NCBI GenBank assembly: GCA_039654915.1
Contig: CM077595.1
Location: 48,577,501 to 48,641,500 of the forward strand
Length of the DNA stretch: 64,000 nt
DNA from: Aquilaria yunnanensis
Lineage: Eukaryota; Streptophyta; Magnoliopsida; Malvales; Thymelaeaceae
Direction of reading: 5' to 3'
Shown here: in pieces, positions 22,110 through 32,057 of the stretch
Layout of the letters: every line of letters starts with the position of its first letter
How positions within the stretch are numbered: the stretch's first letter is position 1
Notes under the pieces: model-generated
The model's database searches: none
What the model was told of the DNA's origin: nothing
The model's input: only the letters and a program-made list of their open reading frames with translations
Made by a program: the position numbers and the translations under genes

Positions 22110-24555
22110 ATGCCTGTTCCCGAGAGGTGGCAACCTCTTCTTTCTCACCCTTGCTGCACTACTACGGCAAAACTAGCGAAGTGGAAGAAAAAGTTTTTCT
22201 TACCTTCTTACTCTATGACGAGGTTGCCCCGTCCTGACCAATTTCCTTTCTCCAACCGAAGTGATGAAATCACTGTTTTCCGAGCTCAACTGAAGGCCGG
22301 ACTTCGGTATCCCCCCCCGGAGATGGTTAGCGCGTTCTGCAACTTCCATGGCATTGCCGTTAACCAACTCCCGCCGAACTCGTACTGCTATTTCAACGCC
22401 TTTCTCTGTATGTGCGTCGTTTTCAAAATAAAACCTCACTTTGTAGTTTTTCTTCAGTACTACAAGCTCTTCGTGGTCCCAAAGCGTGGCTTCTACTTCA
22501 TGCTGCCTCGGGGATCCGGGAGCAAAAAGTATACGTTCACCTTCACCACCAAAGACAGCTGGCGAGGGTGGCAACAAAAATTCTTTTTCCTGAAGAAGTC
22601 GGAGGCTTGGTCACATGTCCCGACCAAGTGGGCTCAGGGGAGGCTTAAGATGGATGTCGTTGATCCGAAGATACTGCTAGACGCCGACGTAGCACCTATC
22701 TTCGAGGACTTCGACAGGCGCATCCGGGCCGTCTCTGACTGGGCTGCAGAGGTCTCTCCTCGTGCCCTTTACCCCTTTCCGATCAACTGGAGGCTCATGA
22801 CCGAAGAGGTCCTTCGGGAACTCAAGGTGGTAAAGGAGCATGTGACTGACCTTAATATGCCGAAACCGGCTTCTTCGGGGAAGGACTCCTGGCTCGTGAA
22901 ACTCCTTCAGGGGAAAGAGACTTATGAGTCTTTTTACGAGAGTAAGTTACTTTCTCATTTTTTCCTTCATAACTTCATCTTGGGCTTACACTGATCTTCT
23001 TTTTCTTTTTGCAGAGATGGGTGACGACGCGGCTGCGTTTTACAAGGCTCTTTTTACCGGGTAGGCCGAGAGGGGCGAACAGACAAAGAAGGCCGCCTCT
23101 CGAAGGCGGAAGCAGGCTTTGGGCGGCCCTCCTTCCAAACGGGCCAAGAAAGGTGCTCCTTCCTCTCTTCCGCAAATTCCGGAGGAGGTAGGCGAGGAGC
23201 CCGGTGTCCCTGCTGCCTCTTTGCCCGAGGTTCCTTCTCTTGACGTCCCTTCTTTCGACGTCCTTCCTCAAAGCCCCACGCCTTCGCATGCTCTTCTGGA
23301 GGGCGGTGGGGAGGAGACCCCTTCTGCCGAGGAACGACGCCAAATAAAAGGCAAGGGGATCTCTACTGAGGCGACGTCGATTCTTGACGACGACGTTACC
23401 GAGGTGCCAGCAGGTTTGTACTTTGCCGAAGAACCTTTTTTCTCTTGTAAATCCTTAAGAGTTCTCTGGCCTTAACCAATTTTTCTGCTTTGTTGTGCAG
23501 CGGAGGTGGCCGCTCCTGACTGGGTTGCCGAACACGCCCGCAAGAGGGCCCTTCGGGATGCCCAAGTCCCAGCAGGGAAAGTTCCGAATGAGCCCTTCTG
23601 GACGTTCACGGAGGACATGAATATGTACTCCGAGGACTGTCCCGAGATGGCCAGGCAGATGTGCAAAGGGGTTTTTACTGAGGCCTCTTACAAGGCCCTT
23701 ACAGAGGGTTACCCTGGCGACATCTCTTTGGCCGCCAAACTCACTGAACATGCCGCTCAGGTATGCTTCACTATTTCCTTAGTGCTGATTTCGCCTTCGT
23801 TTTTTACTTAGCATCATTTTCCCTTTGTTTTGCCTTTTTTGTAGCTGATGGGGTATGCCGCATTGCTCCGTGTTCGGGTAGCGCGAGAGACAGAACGGAG
23901 GGCGTCACTCTGGGACCTTTACACCAAGACGAAGGCCCAGTGTTCGGCGTTGGCTGCCGACAATGCTCAGCTAAAGCAGTCTTCGGAGAAGGAAATTGCT
24001 GAACTTCGGGAGGGGTTCATAAAAGAGAAAGAGGAACTTGAGAAAGGCTCCTCCCAGAAACTTTCCGACATCGGCTCTCGGGTGGCGGAGCTGACTTCGG
24101 CCGTAGAAGCGATTCAAAAGGATAAGTCAGAAAGTGACGCAATCCTTGCGAAGACGCTCGAGGAAAAGGCCCAGCTCGAAGCCGAGGTCGCATCTCTGAA
24201 GAAGCCTTCAGAAGAAAAGAAGAAGATGAAGGCATTGAAGAAAAAGCATAGGGATTTGGAGAAGGATTACGCGGATCTGGAGAAGGACTATGCAGATTTG
24301 GCGGTCAAGAAGTGGTAGTCCGACGATATGACGAAGTTGGGCTTTCAAGACGGCTTCTGTCTTGCTCGGCACCAAATTCTGCAGAAGTTCCCAGATTTCG
24401 ACCTCTCCTTCCTCGAAGGCATGAACATCCTGAAGGAGCCTCGGTGGACTTGGTCCAAGATCGAGCACTTGAAACTGCCTCCTTCTTTCTCGGCGCCGAA
24501 GGCTGCTGACAAAAGCACAGAGGCTGGCAGTTCTCAAGACGCCGAGGTTCCTTAG
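22110..24555 (+). pseudogene. Element C: four-exon antisense gene (aORF), two stops
   Basis: Exons 22110-22941, 23015-23413, 23501-23760 and 23845-24555 join in frame (phases 1, 1, 0). Introns 22942-23014, 23414-23500 and 23761-23844 have GT and AG ends. The product would be about 733 residues. Exon 1 carries the conserved N-terminal domain (FHGIAVNQLPPNSYCYFNAF, FMLPRGSGSKKY). Exon 2 has the basic KKAASRRRKQ. Exon 3 has VAEHARKRALRD and FWTFTEDMNMYSED. Exon 4 has a Lys/Glu-rich coiled coil and the final GFQDGFCLARHQILQKFPDF. TAG 23062-23064 and 24316-24318 break it, both readable as CAG to TAG. Confidence 0.88.
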
Positions 24556-24689
24556 TTTGTACTAGGGCCTTTTGTCTTCATTTTCTTCTTCTTTTTTGTA
24601 GTCTTTCAGCAACTTTTCTTTTCTGTAAGCACTCTTTGGCTCAATAGATAAAAATTTGGCTAAGTATTTTTTGCCAGATCCCTTTGTTT

Positions 24690-24968
24690 CCCTTTGTCCC
24701 GAACATAATTCGCTCGAGAGACCTCGGAGAACCATATTCTTGCTTTCCTTTGTCCCGAACATATTCGCTCAAGGGACTTCGGAAAACCATACTTTTGCTA
24801 TCCTTTGTCCCGAACATATTCGCTCAAGGGACTTCGGAAAGCCATACTCTTGCCTTCCTTTGTCCCGAACATTTTCGCTCAAGGGACTTCGGAAAACCAT
24901 ACTCTTGCTTCCCTTTGTCCCGAACATATTCGCTCAAGGGACTTCGGAAAACCATACTCTTGCTTTCC
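24690..24968. repeat. Element C minisatellite, five units of 55-56 bp
   Basis: Units start at the CCCGAAC words at 24698, 24754, 24809, 24864 and 24919. The core is CCCGAACATATTCGCTCAAG, then GGACTTCGGAAAACCATACT and CTTGCTTTCCTTTGT. Units 2-5 are nearly identical, so the array expanded recently. It lies between the aORF stop (24555) and the pol stop (25071). Confidence 0.92.
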
Positions 24969-25070
24969 TCGGCTATTGCTTTCGTGAGACTCTTGTTTTG
25001 TACTTCTTCAGAACTTTTTACTTAGACAAATTTGTCCAACTTGTGCAATACAACTTTCCCACCAAACTTT

Positions 25071-26098
25071 TTAGGCATAGAATTTTTTCAAGGCCTCTGA
25101 GTGCCAAGTGTTTTTTAATTCTATGCCTTCGGCATCACCGAGCTTATAAACTCATTTTCGTACTTCGGCAAGTACCAGGTACGGTCCTTCCCAATTTGCA
25201 CGAAGTACCCCGTGGGACGGCTTTCGGGGTGCGAATTCAGCCTTTCGGAGAACGAGATCTCCCTTCTTTATTCCCTTTGGCCTGGCGCATAAGTTTATGG
25301 CTGCTGCCACTCTTTGCTGGAAAGCTTTTCTTCTCAGCTCAGCTACTTCTCTGTGTTCGCTGATGAGGTCGAGCTTGGTTCTCAGGCCGAGGTCATTTCC
25401 TTTTTCATCGAACAGTTGGACTCGTATTGACGGTTGTACTACCTCGACAGGGATGATGGCCTCTGTACCGAAGACGAGTGAAAAGGGCGTTTCCCCTGTG
25501 GCTCTTCGGGGTGTTGTTCGGTAACTCCATAACACGCTTTGGAGTTCTCCTGGCCATTTCCCTTTTGCTTCTCCCAATCTCTTTTTCAGACCATCTTTTA
25601 TGGTCCTGTTAGATACTTCTACCTGCCCATTACTTTAGGGGTGAGCTACTGGGGTGAAGTGCATTTTTGTCCCGAGGTCGCCAATGAACTCTTGGAATCC
25701 TTTGTCTATGAACTGGGATCCATTGTCCGCTACGAGCACCCTCGGTATGCCAAATCTGCATACAATGTTTTTCCATACGAACTTCTGTACTTCTTTTGCC
25801 GAGATAGTTGTCAGAGGTTCTGCCTCGACCCACTTAGAGAAATAGTCAACTGCTACTACGCAGAACTTTACGCCTCCAGGCGCCGTTGGGAGTGGCCCAA
25901 TGAGATCTATGCCCCAAACTGCGAAGGGCCAAGGATAGTCTGCCGAAGTCACGAACTCCGAGGGTGTTCTTTGGATGTTCGCATGTCTTTGGCAACTACC
26001 ACATTTCCAGACGAACTGCTTCGCGTCCTTTCTCAGGGTAGGCCAGAAGTATCCTTGGCGAAGTATCACTGCTGCCAGGGCGTCGGTTCTGATGTGCG
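25071..26098 (-). pseudogene. pol: Element C: integrase, N-terminally truncated
   Basis: It begins within the zinc finger at F's insertion point (TDALAAVILRQGYFWPTL). The Asp-Asp-Glu core follows (WGIDLIGPLP, LVADNGSQFIDKGFQ, NGQVEVSNRTI), then the C-terminal domain, ending at TAA 25071-25073. TAA 25635-25637 replaces an expected CAA, and TGA 25152-25154 replaces GGA. Confidence 0.9.
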
Positions 26099-26976
26099 TG
26101 ATAGCCAAACGCTATCGCCTCTATCTGGCCGAACTCCCTGCCACAATGATGGCCAAAAGAAGCTGGCGCTACCCGAGAAAAGGTGCGATCAGGCACCTCG
26201 GGAGATAGCCGAAGAGCTCCGAGCCCGGCACGCCAGGAAACCCCGAGGACACTACTCGCCCCCCCAAGGTTGTGAACATATCGCCTTCGGAAAAGCGGCA
26301 CCAGACATAGCGAGCCGAACATGATATCCCCGAAGGCGGAACTCCCTGAAACTGGGAACCCCCGAACTGAGGGCTTGTTTCCCGAAGAGGCTCTGTCCGA
26401 ACTAGAGGACGACCTTACCCAGAGACCCCGGGAGTACGGCAGGGGATTTATGGAAGCATTTAAGGAAGCCTCTGACACGTCCTTTCACAGACGTCATAAA
26501 GTCGCCTGAATAGGCGCTCTGACATACGGACACCATCAGTATCACATCATGGCCCATCTCAGCACGTGGCTCAGGACTACCTGCTACCAGCTATCTATCC
26601 CCTACGCCCAGAAATTCAGGAACATCCGACCGAACACGTGTCGCGATCTGAACGGGCTAGGCACTCCTATAAATACCAGGAATTAATACTTGGCAGGAGG
26701 CTGGTTAGTTGGCCAAACACGGCTCCCACACTCTGAGAAAGCTATCAGGCGAGACCCTTCAGCCCTTTGTGCTATTTCCTCTGCCTTTTCTCAGCCACCA
26801 CTGACTTGGGCGTAGGAGGCTCCCCCCCCGGAAAAACACTCCGGGGGCCTCCTAACCCTTTGTTTCTGAGCTTTCAGGCACTCCCCTACGGGCTGTCCAT
26901 TCCACCAGACGTTCTTCCTCCCAGAAGTCTCTCCACCAGTCACCATGACTATAAACGATGAGGCCCCTGGCCATCA
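26099..26976 (+). repeat. Element F 5' LTR, 878 bp
   Basis: It begins TGATAGCCAAACGCTATC and ends CCCCTGGCCATCA, directly before a PBS. TATAAATA lies at 26668-26675. Element E's left LTR, in the opposite orientation, starts only 361 bases away. Confidence 0.9.
26668..26675 (+). promoter_or_regulatory. TATA box of element F 5' LTR
   Basis: TATAAATA in CACTCCTATAAATACCAGG, about 300 bases before the LTR end. The LTRs of C and G have the same word on the minus strand. Confidence 0.6.
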
Positions 26977-27337
26977 TTTGGCGCCGTCTGTGGGAACCCG
27001 CTCTGAGATCGCCATCGTTGAGACTCGGTGTTCTAAGGACAAGAGGCTCCTGAAGTCCCTGTCCGCGCCTGAGATACAACCGGCTGCTGAGCAAACACTC
27101 CCAGGGACTTCTGCACTTGAGGAAGACCACCCTCTGGTAATCACCATGAGCTTCTTGAGAGACTTTCAGCGTTCGGTCGTGTCTGAAATGACCCAGCAGA
27201 TCGACCAAAGGTGGCCACAGCAAACACAGGCCCAGAGACCCCCCCTCACCGACACGCCCTTGGGGGAAAAGCCCCAAGTCTAGACATCGCAGTTCGGGGA
27301 GTGGAAACCCTCGCGAAGAATCATCCACAGAAGATAT
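26945..27337 (+). pseudogene. gag: Element F: LTR-leader open frame, Gag N-terminus
   Basis: A frame opens at ATG 26945 inside the LTR end, crosses the PBS and runs to TAG 27281-27283. Element E keeps the same frame at residue level (EAPGHHLAPSVGTRS, PEIQPAAEQTLP, VITMSFLRDFQRS). The internal Met in TMSFLRDFQR may be the real Gag start. After the TAG, the same frame continues into the residues found upstream of E's gag core (SRRIIHRRY). It is cut by E at 27337. Confidence 0.6.
26979..26998 (+). other. Primer-binding site of element F
   Basis: TGGCGCCGTCTGTGGGAACC begins two bases after the LTR end. TGGCGCCGT starts are usual in plant Tat and Athila elements. Only the first bases fit the tRNA-Asp complement well, so the primer tRNA is not settled. 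Confidence 0.7.
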
Positions 27338-28204
27338 TGATGGCCTGGGGCCTCATCGTTGTGAGTCATGATGACTGTTGAGGAGACTCCTAAGAGGAAG
27401 AACGCCTGGAAGGTGGATCGCCCCAAGGAGAGTACCTGAAAAGCTGGTAAACAGGGTTAGGAGGCCCCCGGAGCGTTTTTTCGGGGGGGGAGCCTCCGTC
27501 GCCCAGGTCAGTGGTGGCCGGAAAGAGGAGAAAGTCACTAGCTCAAAGAGAAAGGCAGAAAAGTCTCGCCTGGTATTTTCTCAGAGTGTGGGAGCTGTAT
27601 CTCCGGCCAACCAACCTCCTGTCAAGTATTTATTTCCTGTATATATAGGAATACCTAGCCCGTTCAGATCATGACACGTGTGCGGTCGGATGCTCCTGAA
27701 CTTCTGGGCGTAGGGGACAGATAGTTGGTAACCAGATGGCCTCGAGCCTTGTGCTGAGACGGGCCATGATGTGATTCTGATGGCGTCTGCGCGTCAGGGC
27801 GACTTTTTACGTCTGTGGTGGGACGTGTCAGAGGCTTCCTTAAATGCTTCCTTAAATGCGCCTGCCGTACTCCCGAGGTCCCTGGGCAAGGTCGTCCTCT
27901 AGTTCGGACAGAGCCTCTTCGGGAAGCATACCCTCAGTTCGGGGGTTCCCAGTTCCAGGGGGCTCCGCCTTCGGGGATATGATGTTCGGGCAGCAATGTC
28001 TGGTGCCACTTTTCCGAAGGCGCGCTGTTCACAACCTTGGGGGGCGAATGGAGTCCTCAAGTTTTACTGGCGTGCCGAGGCTCGGAGCTCTCCGGCTATC
28101 TCCCGAGGTGCATGATTCCACCTGTTCCCGGGAAGCGCCAGTTCTTCTGGCCATTGTTGTGGCAGGGTGTTCGGCCAGATTGAGGCGATAGCCTTTGGCT
28201 ATCA
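27338..28204 (-). repeat. Element E 3' LTR, 867 bp
   Basis: Minus-strand start TGATAGCCAAAGGC at 28204, end GGCCATCA at 27338, with a purine tract just outside 28204. TATATATA lies at 27640-27647. It holds no gene. Confidence 0.95.
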
Positions 28205-28241
28205 CATGCCCCCCTCTGGAAAGCCGAAGTGAAGACTTCGG
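28205..28241 (-). other. Polypurine tract and adjacent hairpin, element E
   Basis: On the minus strand AGAGGGGGGCATG abuts the LTR. The inverted repeat CCGAAGT / ACTTCGG (28224-28230, 28235-28241) has loop GAAG. Confidence 0.75.
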
Positions 28242-28747
28242 TTTGCATCTCTTTCCGAGGTTGTTGTTGGGAGTCTTGTTGGGAAGCATAACCTGTTCCG
28301 AGGTCGCACCTTTTACCCGAGGGTTTGGGCTGTTCGGCCTTGGCCTATTCTTTGGTGTCTCCGAGGCAAAGCCTGTACCGAAGATACACCTCTTGCCCAA
28401 AAGTCATGGGCTGTTCAGCCATAGCCTGTCTCTTGGTGTCCTCGAGGTGGCCTGCTTTTTATTTCTGCAGGTCTGATAGCCAAGCGTGTCAGACTGGGCG
28501 GCGCGTCTCCACTTTTCAGGGATGTCAAACGACGTGTCCCAATCAGGAGGTGTGCCCCGGTTTTCCAGGGACGTTTGGGGAGGCATGTCCCTATTTCTGC
28601 GCAGTGGTTGACACGTGGCTTCTTGCCATTGGAAGAGAGACTCGTCATTTACAGACGGCGCGCCTTTTCGGGTGCAGTGGGCAGTTACGGCGACGGTTCG
28701 CCTCCAATGGGTACTTATGATCTCTTTTCGGCTACCCACCTTTGGCC

Positions 28748-28755
28748 TATAAATA
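28748..28755 (+). promoter_or_regulatory. TATA box of the antisense gene in E
   Basis: TATAAATA in GGCCTATAAATAGCCC, about 300 bases before the aORF ATG, on the strand opposite to E's gag-pol. Position and flanks match D. Confidence 0.68.
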
Positions 28756-29049
28756 GCCCATTCCATCATAAGTCCCACTTACTGTTTTTCTGCTCTCTCT
28801 CTGCTTTGCCCTCTGTTCTTGCGTTTTATCTTGCTTTCTGTGGCGGAGCTTCTTTAATCAGAGCTTTTCCTACCAACTTTCACGACGGCGTCCTCAGGCA
28901 AATCTTTTGGTGGGTTTTGATTTCCAGAGTACTCTGATTCCTCTGTTTTTCTGAGTTTTTCTGGAAAACTGTTGTTTTTTTTTTTTTCCAAACTCGTCTT
29001 CTGAGTTTTTTCTGGAAACTATTTTCTTTTCCATCTCAAACTCTTTTTC

Positions 29050-31288
29050 ATGTCTACGATGCCTGTTCCCGAGAGCTGGAAACCTCTTCTGGCCCATCCT
29101 TGCTGTACCACCCCCGAAAAACTAGAGAGGTGGAAGAAAAAATTCTTTCTCCCCTCTTACGTTGTGACCAGGCTGCCTCATTCTAGCCATTTTGCTGTGA
29201 ACCAGCTTCCCCCGAACGCGTACTGCTATTTTAACGCCTACCTCTGCATGTGTGGCGTGTTCGGGATAGAGCCCCACTTCATCATTTTCATGCAGTACTA
29301 CAAGCTCTACGTGGTCCCGAAGGGTGGCTTCTATTTCCTGCTGCCTCGGGGATCCAGGAGCAAAAAATTCACCTTCACCTTCGACACGAAGGATAGCTGG
29401 CGGGGGTGGCAGCCTAAGTTCTTTTTCCTGAAGGTGGATAAGAACTGGTCTGGTGTCCCGACCAGATGGGCTCAGGGAGTGCTGAACGCAGACGTCGTAG
29501 ATCCGAGGATGCTGCTGACCCCACCGTTGGCTTCCGTGTTCGCGGATTTCGACGCCCGCATTCGGGCAGTCGCTGACTGGGCTCCCGAGGTCTCTCCTCG
29601 TGCTCTTTACCCCTTTCCTATCAACTGGAGGTTGATGACCGAAGAAGTCCTTCGGGAGCTGAAAGTGGTTAAGGAGCACGTGACTGACCTCAATATGCCC
29701 GCTCCCGCCATCGCCGGGAAAGACTCCTGGCTGGTCAAGCTCCTTAAGGGGGAGACTTCTTTCGAAACTTTTGCCGAAAGTGAGTAATCTTCCACCCCTT
29801 TATACTTTTTCCTCGGACTTACGCTGATATTTCTTCTCTTTTTCAGAGATGGGCGATGGGGCTGCCGCCTATTACAAGGCCCTCTTTTCTGGCCAAGTGG
29901 AGAAGGGGGAGCAGACAAAGAAGGCGGCTTCCCGAAGAAGGAAGACGACAGGGGCGGGGCCCTCGGTGAAGCGAGCTAGGAAGGCTGTCCAGCCTCCTCA
30001 GCCAAAGCTTTCGGAAGAAGAAGCTGGCGAAGAGGCAGGTCTTGTTGAAATTCCACCGGCCGAGGTCCCCGCTACTTCCGCCGAGGTGCCTCCTCTCGAC
30101 CTCGAGGCCCCCAGAAACACTGTAGTGGTAGAAGTACCTACTGCCGAGGAGCGGTACCGGCAGAAGGGTAAGGGTCTTTCTTCCGAGGGGCCCGAGGATC
30201 CCGAGGACACTGTCTCCGAGGTTCCTCCAGGTATGCCTTCAGGCGAAGTTCAGCTCCTTTGCTTTTCGCGAATTTTTCTTCTACTCCTAACTTCCTTCTC
30301 ACTTTCAGAGGAGCCTCTTACTACTGGCTGGAGGGCCATTCATGAGAGGAAACGGGCCCTTCGCGATGCCAAAATCCCTGAGGGGAAGATCCCCTTGGAG
30401 CCCTTTTGGACAATCACGGAGGATATGAATTTGCTCTCCGACGATTGTCCAAAAATGACAAAGGAGATTTGGAAGGGGATGACCACTGACGCCTCCTTCC
30501 AGGCCATTGCGGCGGCTCACCCGAGGGATATTACCCTCGCCGCAAAAGTCACCGAGCACGCTGCTCAGGTATAGTCTTTACACTCTTTTTCCTCAATTTT
30601 CTAAGTGTTTAGACTTGTACTAACCTGGACTTTTGCCTTGCCGTAGCTGCTGGAGTACGCTGGTTACCTCCGAGTTCGGGTGGCCAGAGAGGCTGCCTTC
30701 AAGGATGCGACTTCGCGGGAACTCAGTGAAGCAAAGGCTTCGCTTGCGAAGGCGGTCGCTAGCAATCAGCAGCTGGCAGCGGATTGTTCTCAGCAAATCG
30801 CCGTCGTTCGGGAGGAGTTCTCGAAGAAGAGAGAAGAACTTGAAAAGGACTCCTCCCGGAAGATTGCCGACCTCGGCGACCAAGTAAAGAGGCTGCTCGC
30901 CGCCAACGGAGATCTTGTCAAGGACAAGGCTGTTTCTGACAGTCTTGCGGCGAGGTTGACGGATGAAAACAGTGCTCTCCGGGCCGAGGTCGAGGCTCTG
31001 AAGAAGGAGTCCGAAGGGACGCTGGGGATAAGCAAGCTGGAGGAGGAGATTGCTGAGCTGAGGGACGAGCTCAACGACCTTGGCGTTCAAAAACATACTT
31101 CTGATCAAATGGCCAAGGTCGCGTTTCAGGACGGCTTCTGCCTTGTTCGGCACCAAGTCCTGCAGAGGTTCCCAGATTTGGACCTCTCTTTTCTGGAGGG
31201 CCTAAATATTCCTGAGGGACCTCGGTGGCAGTGGTCCAAGGTCGAGCATCTGAAGCTTCCTGCTCTTCGTCCGCCTGGCTCTTCCTAG
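29050..31288 (+). CDS. Element E: intact four-exon antisense gene (aORF)
   Basis: Predicted exons 29050-29779, 29847-30230, 30309-30568 and 30647-31288 (730, 384, 260 and 642 bases) join to 671 codons without a stop. Introns are 67, 78 and 78 bases with GTGAGT, GTATGC and GTATAG donors and CAG, CAG and TAG acceptors. Exon 1 (residues 1-243) holds the domain I recognise as the plant 'putative gypsy type transposon' family, with LLPRGSRSKKFTFTF and KDSWRGWQ. Exon 2 has a nuclear-signal-like KKAASRRRK plus KRARK. Exon 4 is mostly coiled coil, about residues 480-600, then VAFQDGFCLVRHQVLQRFPD. Compared with D, C and G, exon 1 has lost about 37 residues in frame near 29190. The start follows the other copies; a second ATG is four codons in. 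The function is unknown. Confidence 0.85.
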
Positions 31289-31419
31289 TTTGCTTTAGGG
31301 CTCCTCTTATTTTTCTCCTTTGTGCTCCTTCTTTGGGCACTTCTTTTGTAAGGCAGCGTTTGCTCTTAATGAACAATCTTTTGGCTAAGTACTTTCTTGC
31401 AAGTTTCTTCATTTCCACT

Positions 31420-31910
31420 GTCCCGAACACGTTTGCTCAAGAGACTTTCGGAAAACCTGCAACCAAAGAAACTTTTTACCTTCCTTTGTCCCGAGTGTGC
31501 TCGCTCAAGAGACTTTCTGAAAGTTTGCAAAAATTTGGCTAAGTCTTTTGCAGGCTTTTTGTTCCCTTTTATCCCGAACATGTTTGCTCAAGGGACTTTG
31601 GAAAATCTTCAGCCAAATTTTTCTGTCTTCCTATTGTCCCGAGCATATTTGCTCAAGGGACTTAGGAAAATTTTCACGAGATTGCTCATTTCCCTTTTTC
31701 CCGAGCACATTCGCTCAAGGGTGTTCGGAAATTACCTCTGCTTTTGTTTTGGCGTGTACTTTTGCGAGATTCTTGCTTTCCCTTTTTCCCGAGCATGTTC
31801 GCTCAAGGGTGTTTGGAAAATTTTCTCTGCACTGATTATGCCGAGTACCTTTGCAAGATTCTTGTTTCCCATTTTTCCCGAGCATAGTGGCTCAAGGGAC
31901 TTCGGGAAGT
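31420..31910. repeat. Element E tandem repeats between aORF and pol ends
   Basis: Seven diverged units of the CCCGAGCATGTTCGCTCAAGG core are spaced about 60-90 bases apart. They start near 31420, 31488, 31571, 31637, 31699, 31788 and 31877. Confidence 0.85.
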
Positions 31911-32057
31911 CACATCTGCTTTTTTTGTGGCGAGCACCTTCACGGAATTCTGTTTTGGACAATTTGGTATATTTAAGAATTTTTCTCAAGACCATTCTTC
32001 TCCAGACCATTCTGTACTTAGAATATTTCTTGTACAATATATCTCCTCCGCTCAACC

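Larger units (their letters stand above)
20366..26098 (-). mobile_element. Element C: Tat-lineage element inserted in D's gag, broken by F
   Basis: The 3' LTR (20366-21335), polypurine tract, antisense gene (22110-24555), 55-base tandem repeats and the C-terminal two thirds of integrase (25071-26098) are present. Element F's LTR starts at 26099 inside the integrase. The rest of C's pol, its gag and its 5' LTR are missing through the later deletion. The left flank of the insertion is CCATT (20361-20365); its partner is lost. Confidence 0.88.

Noticed and set aside
24690..24968. Evenly spaced repeats that could suggest a CRISPR array
   Set aside because: The 55-base units are near-identical over their whole length with no variable spacers, and they lie inside a plant retrotransposon.
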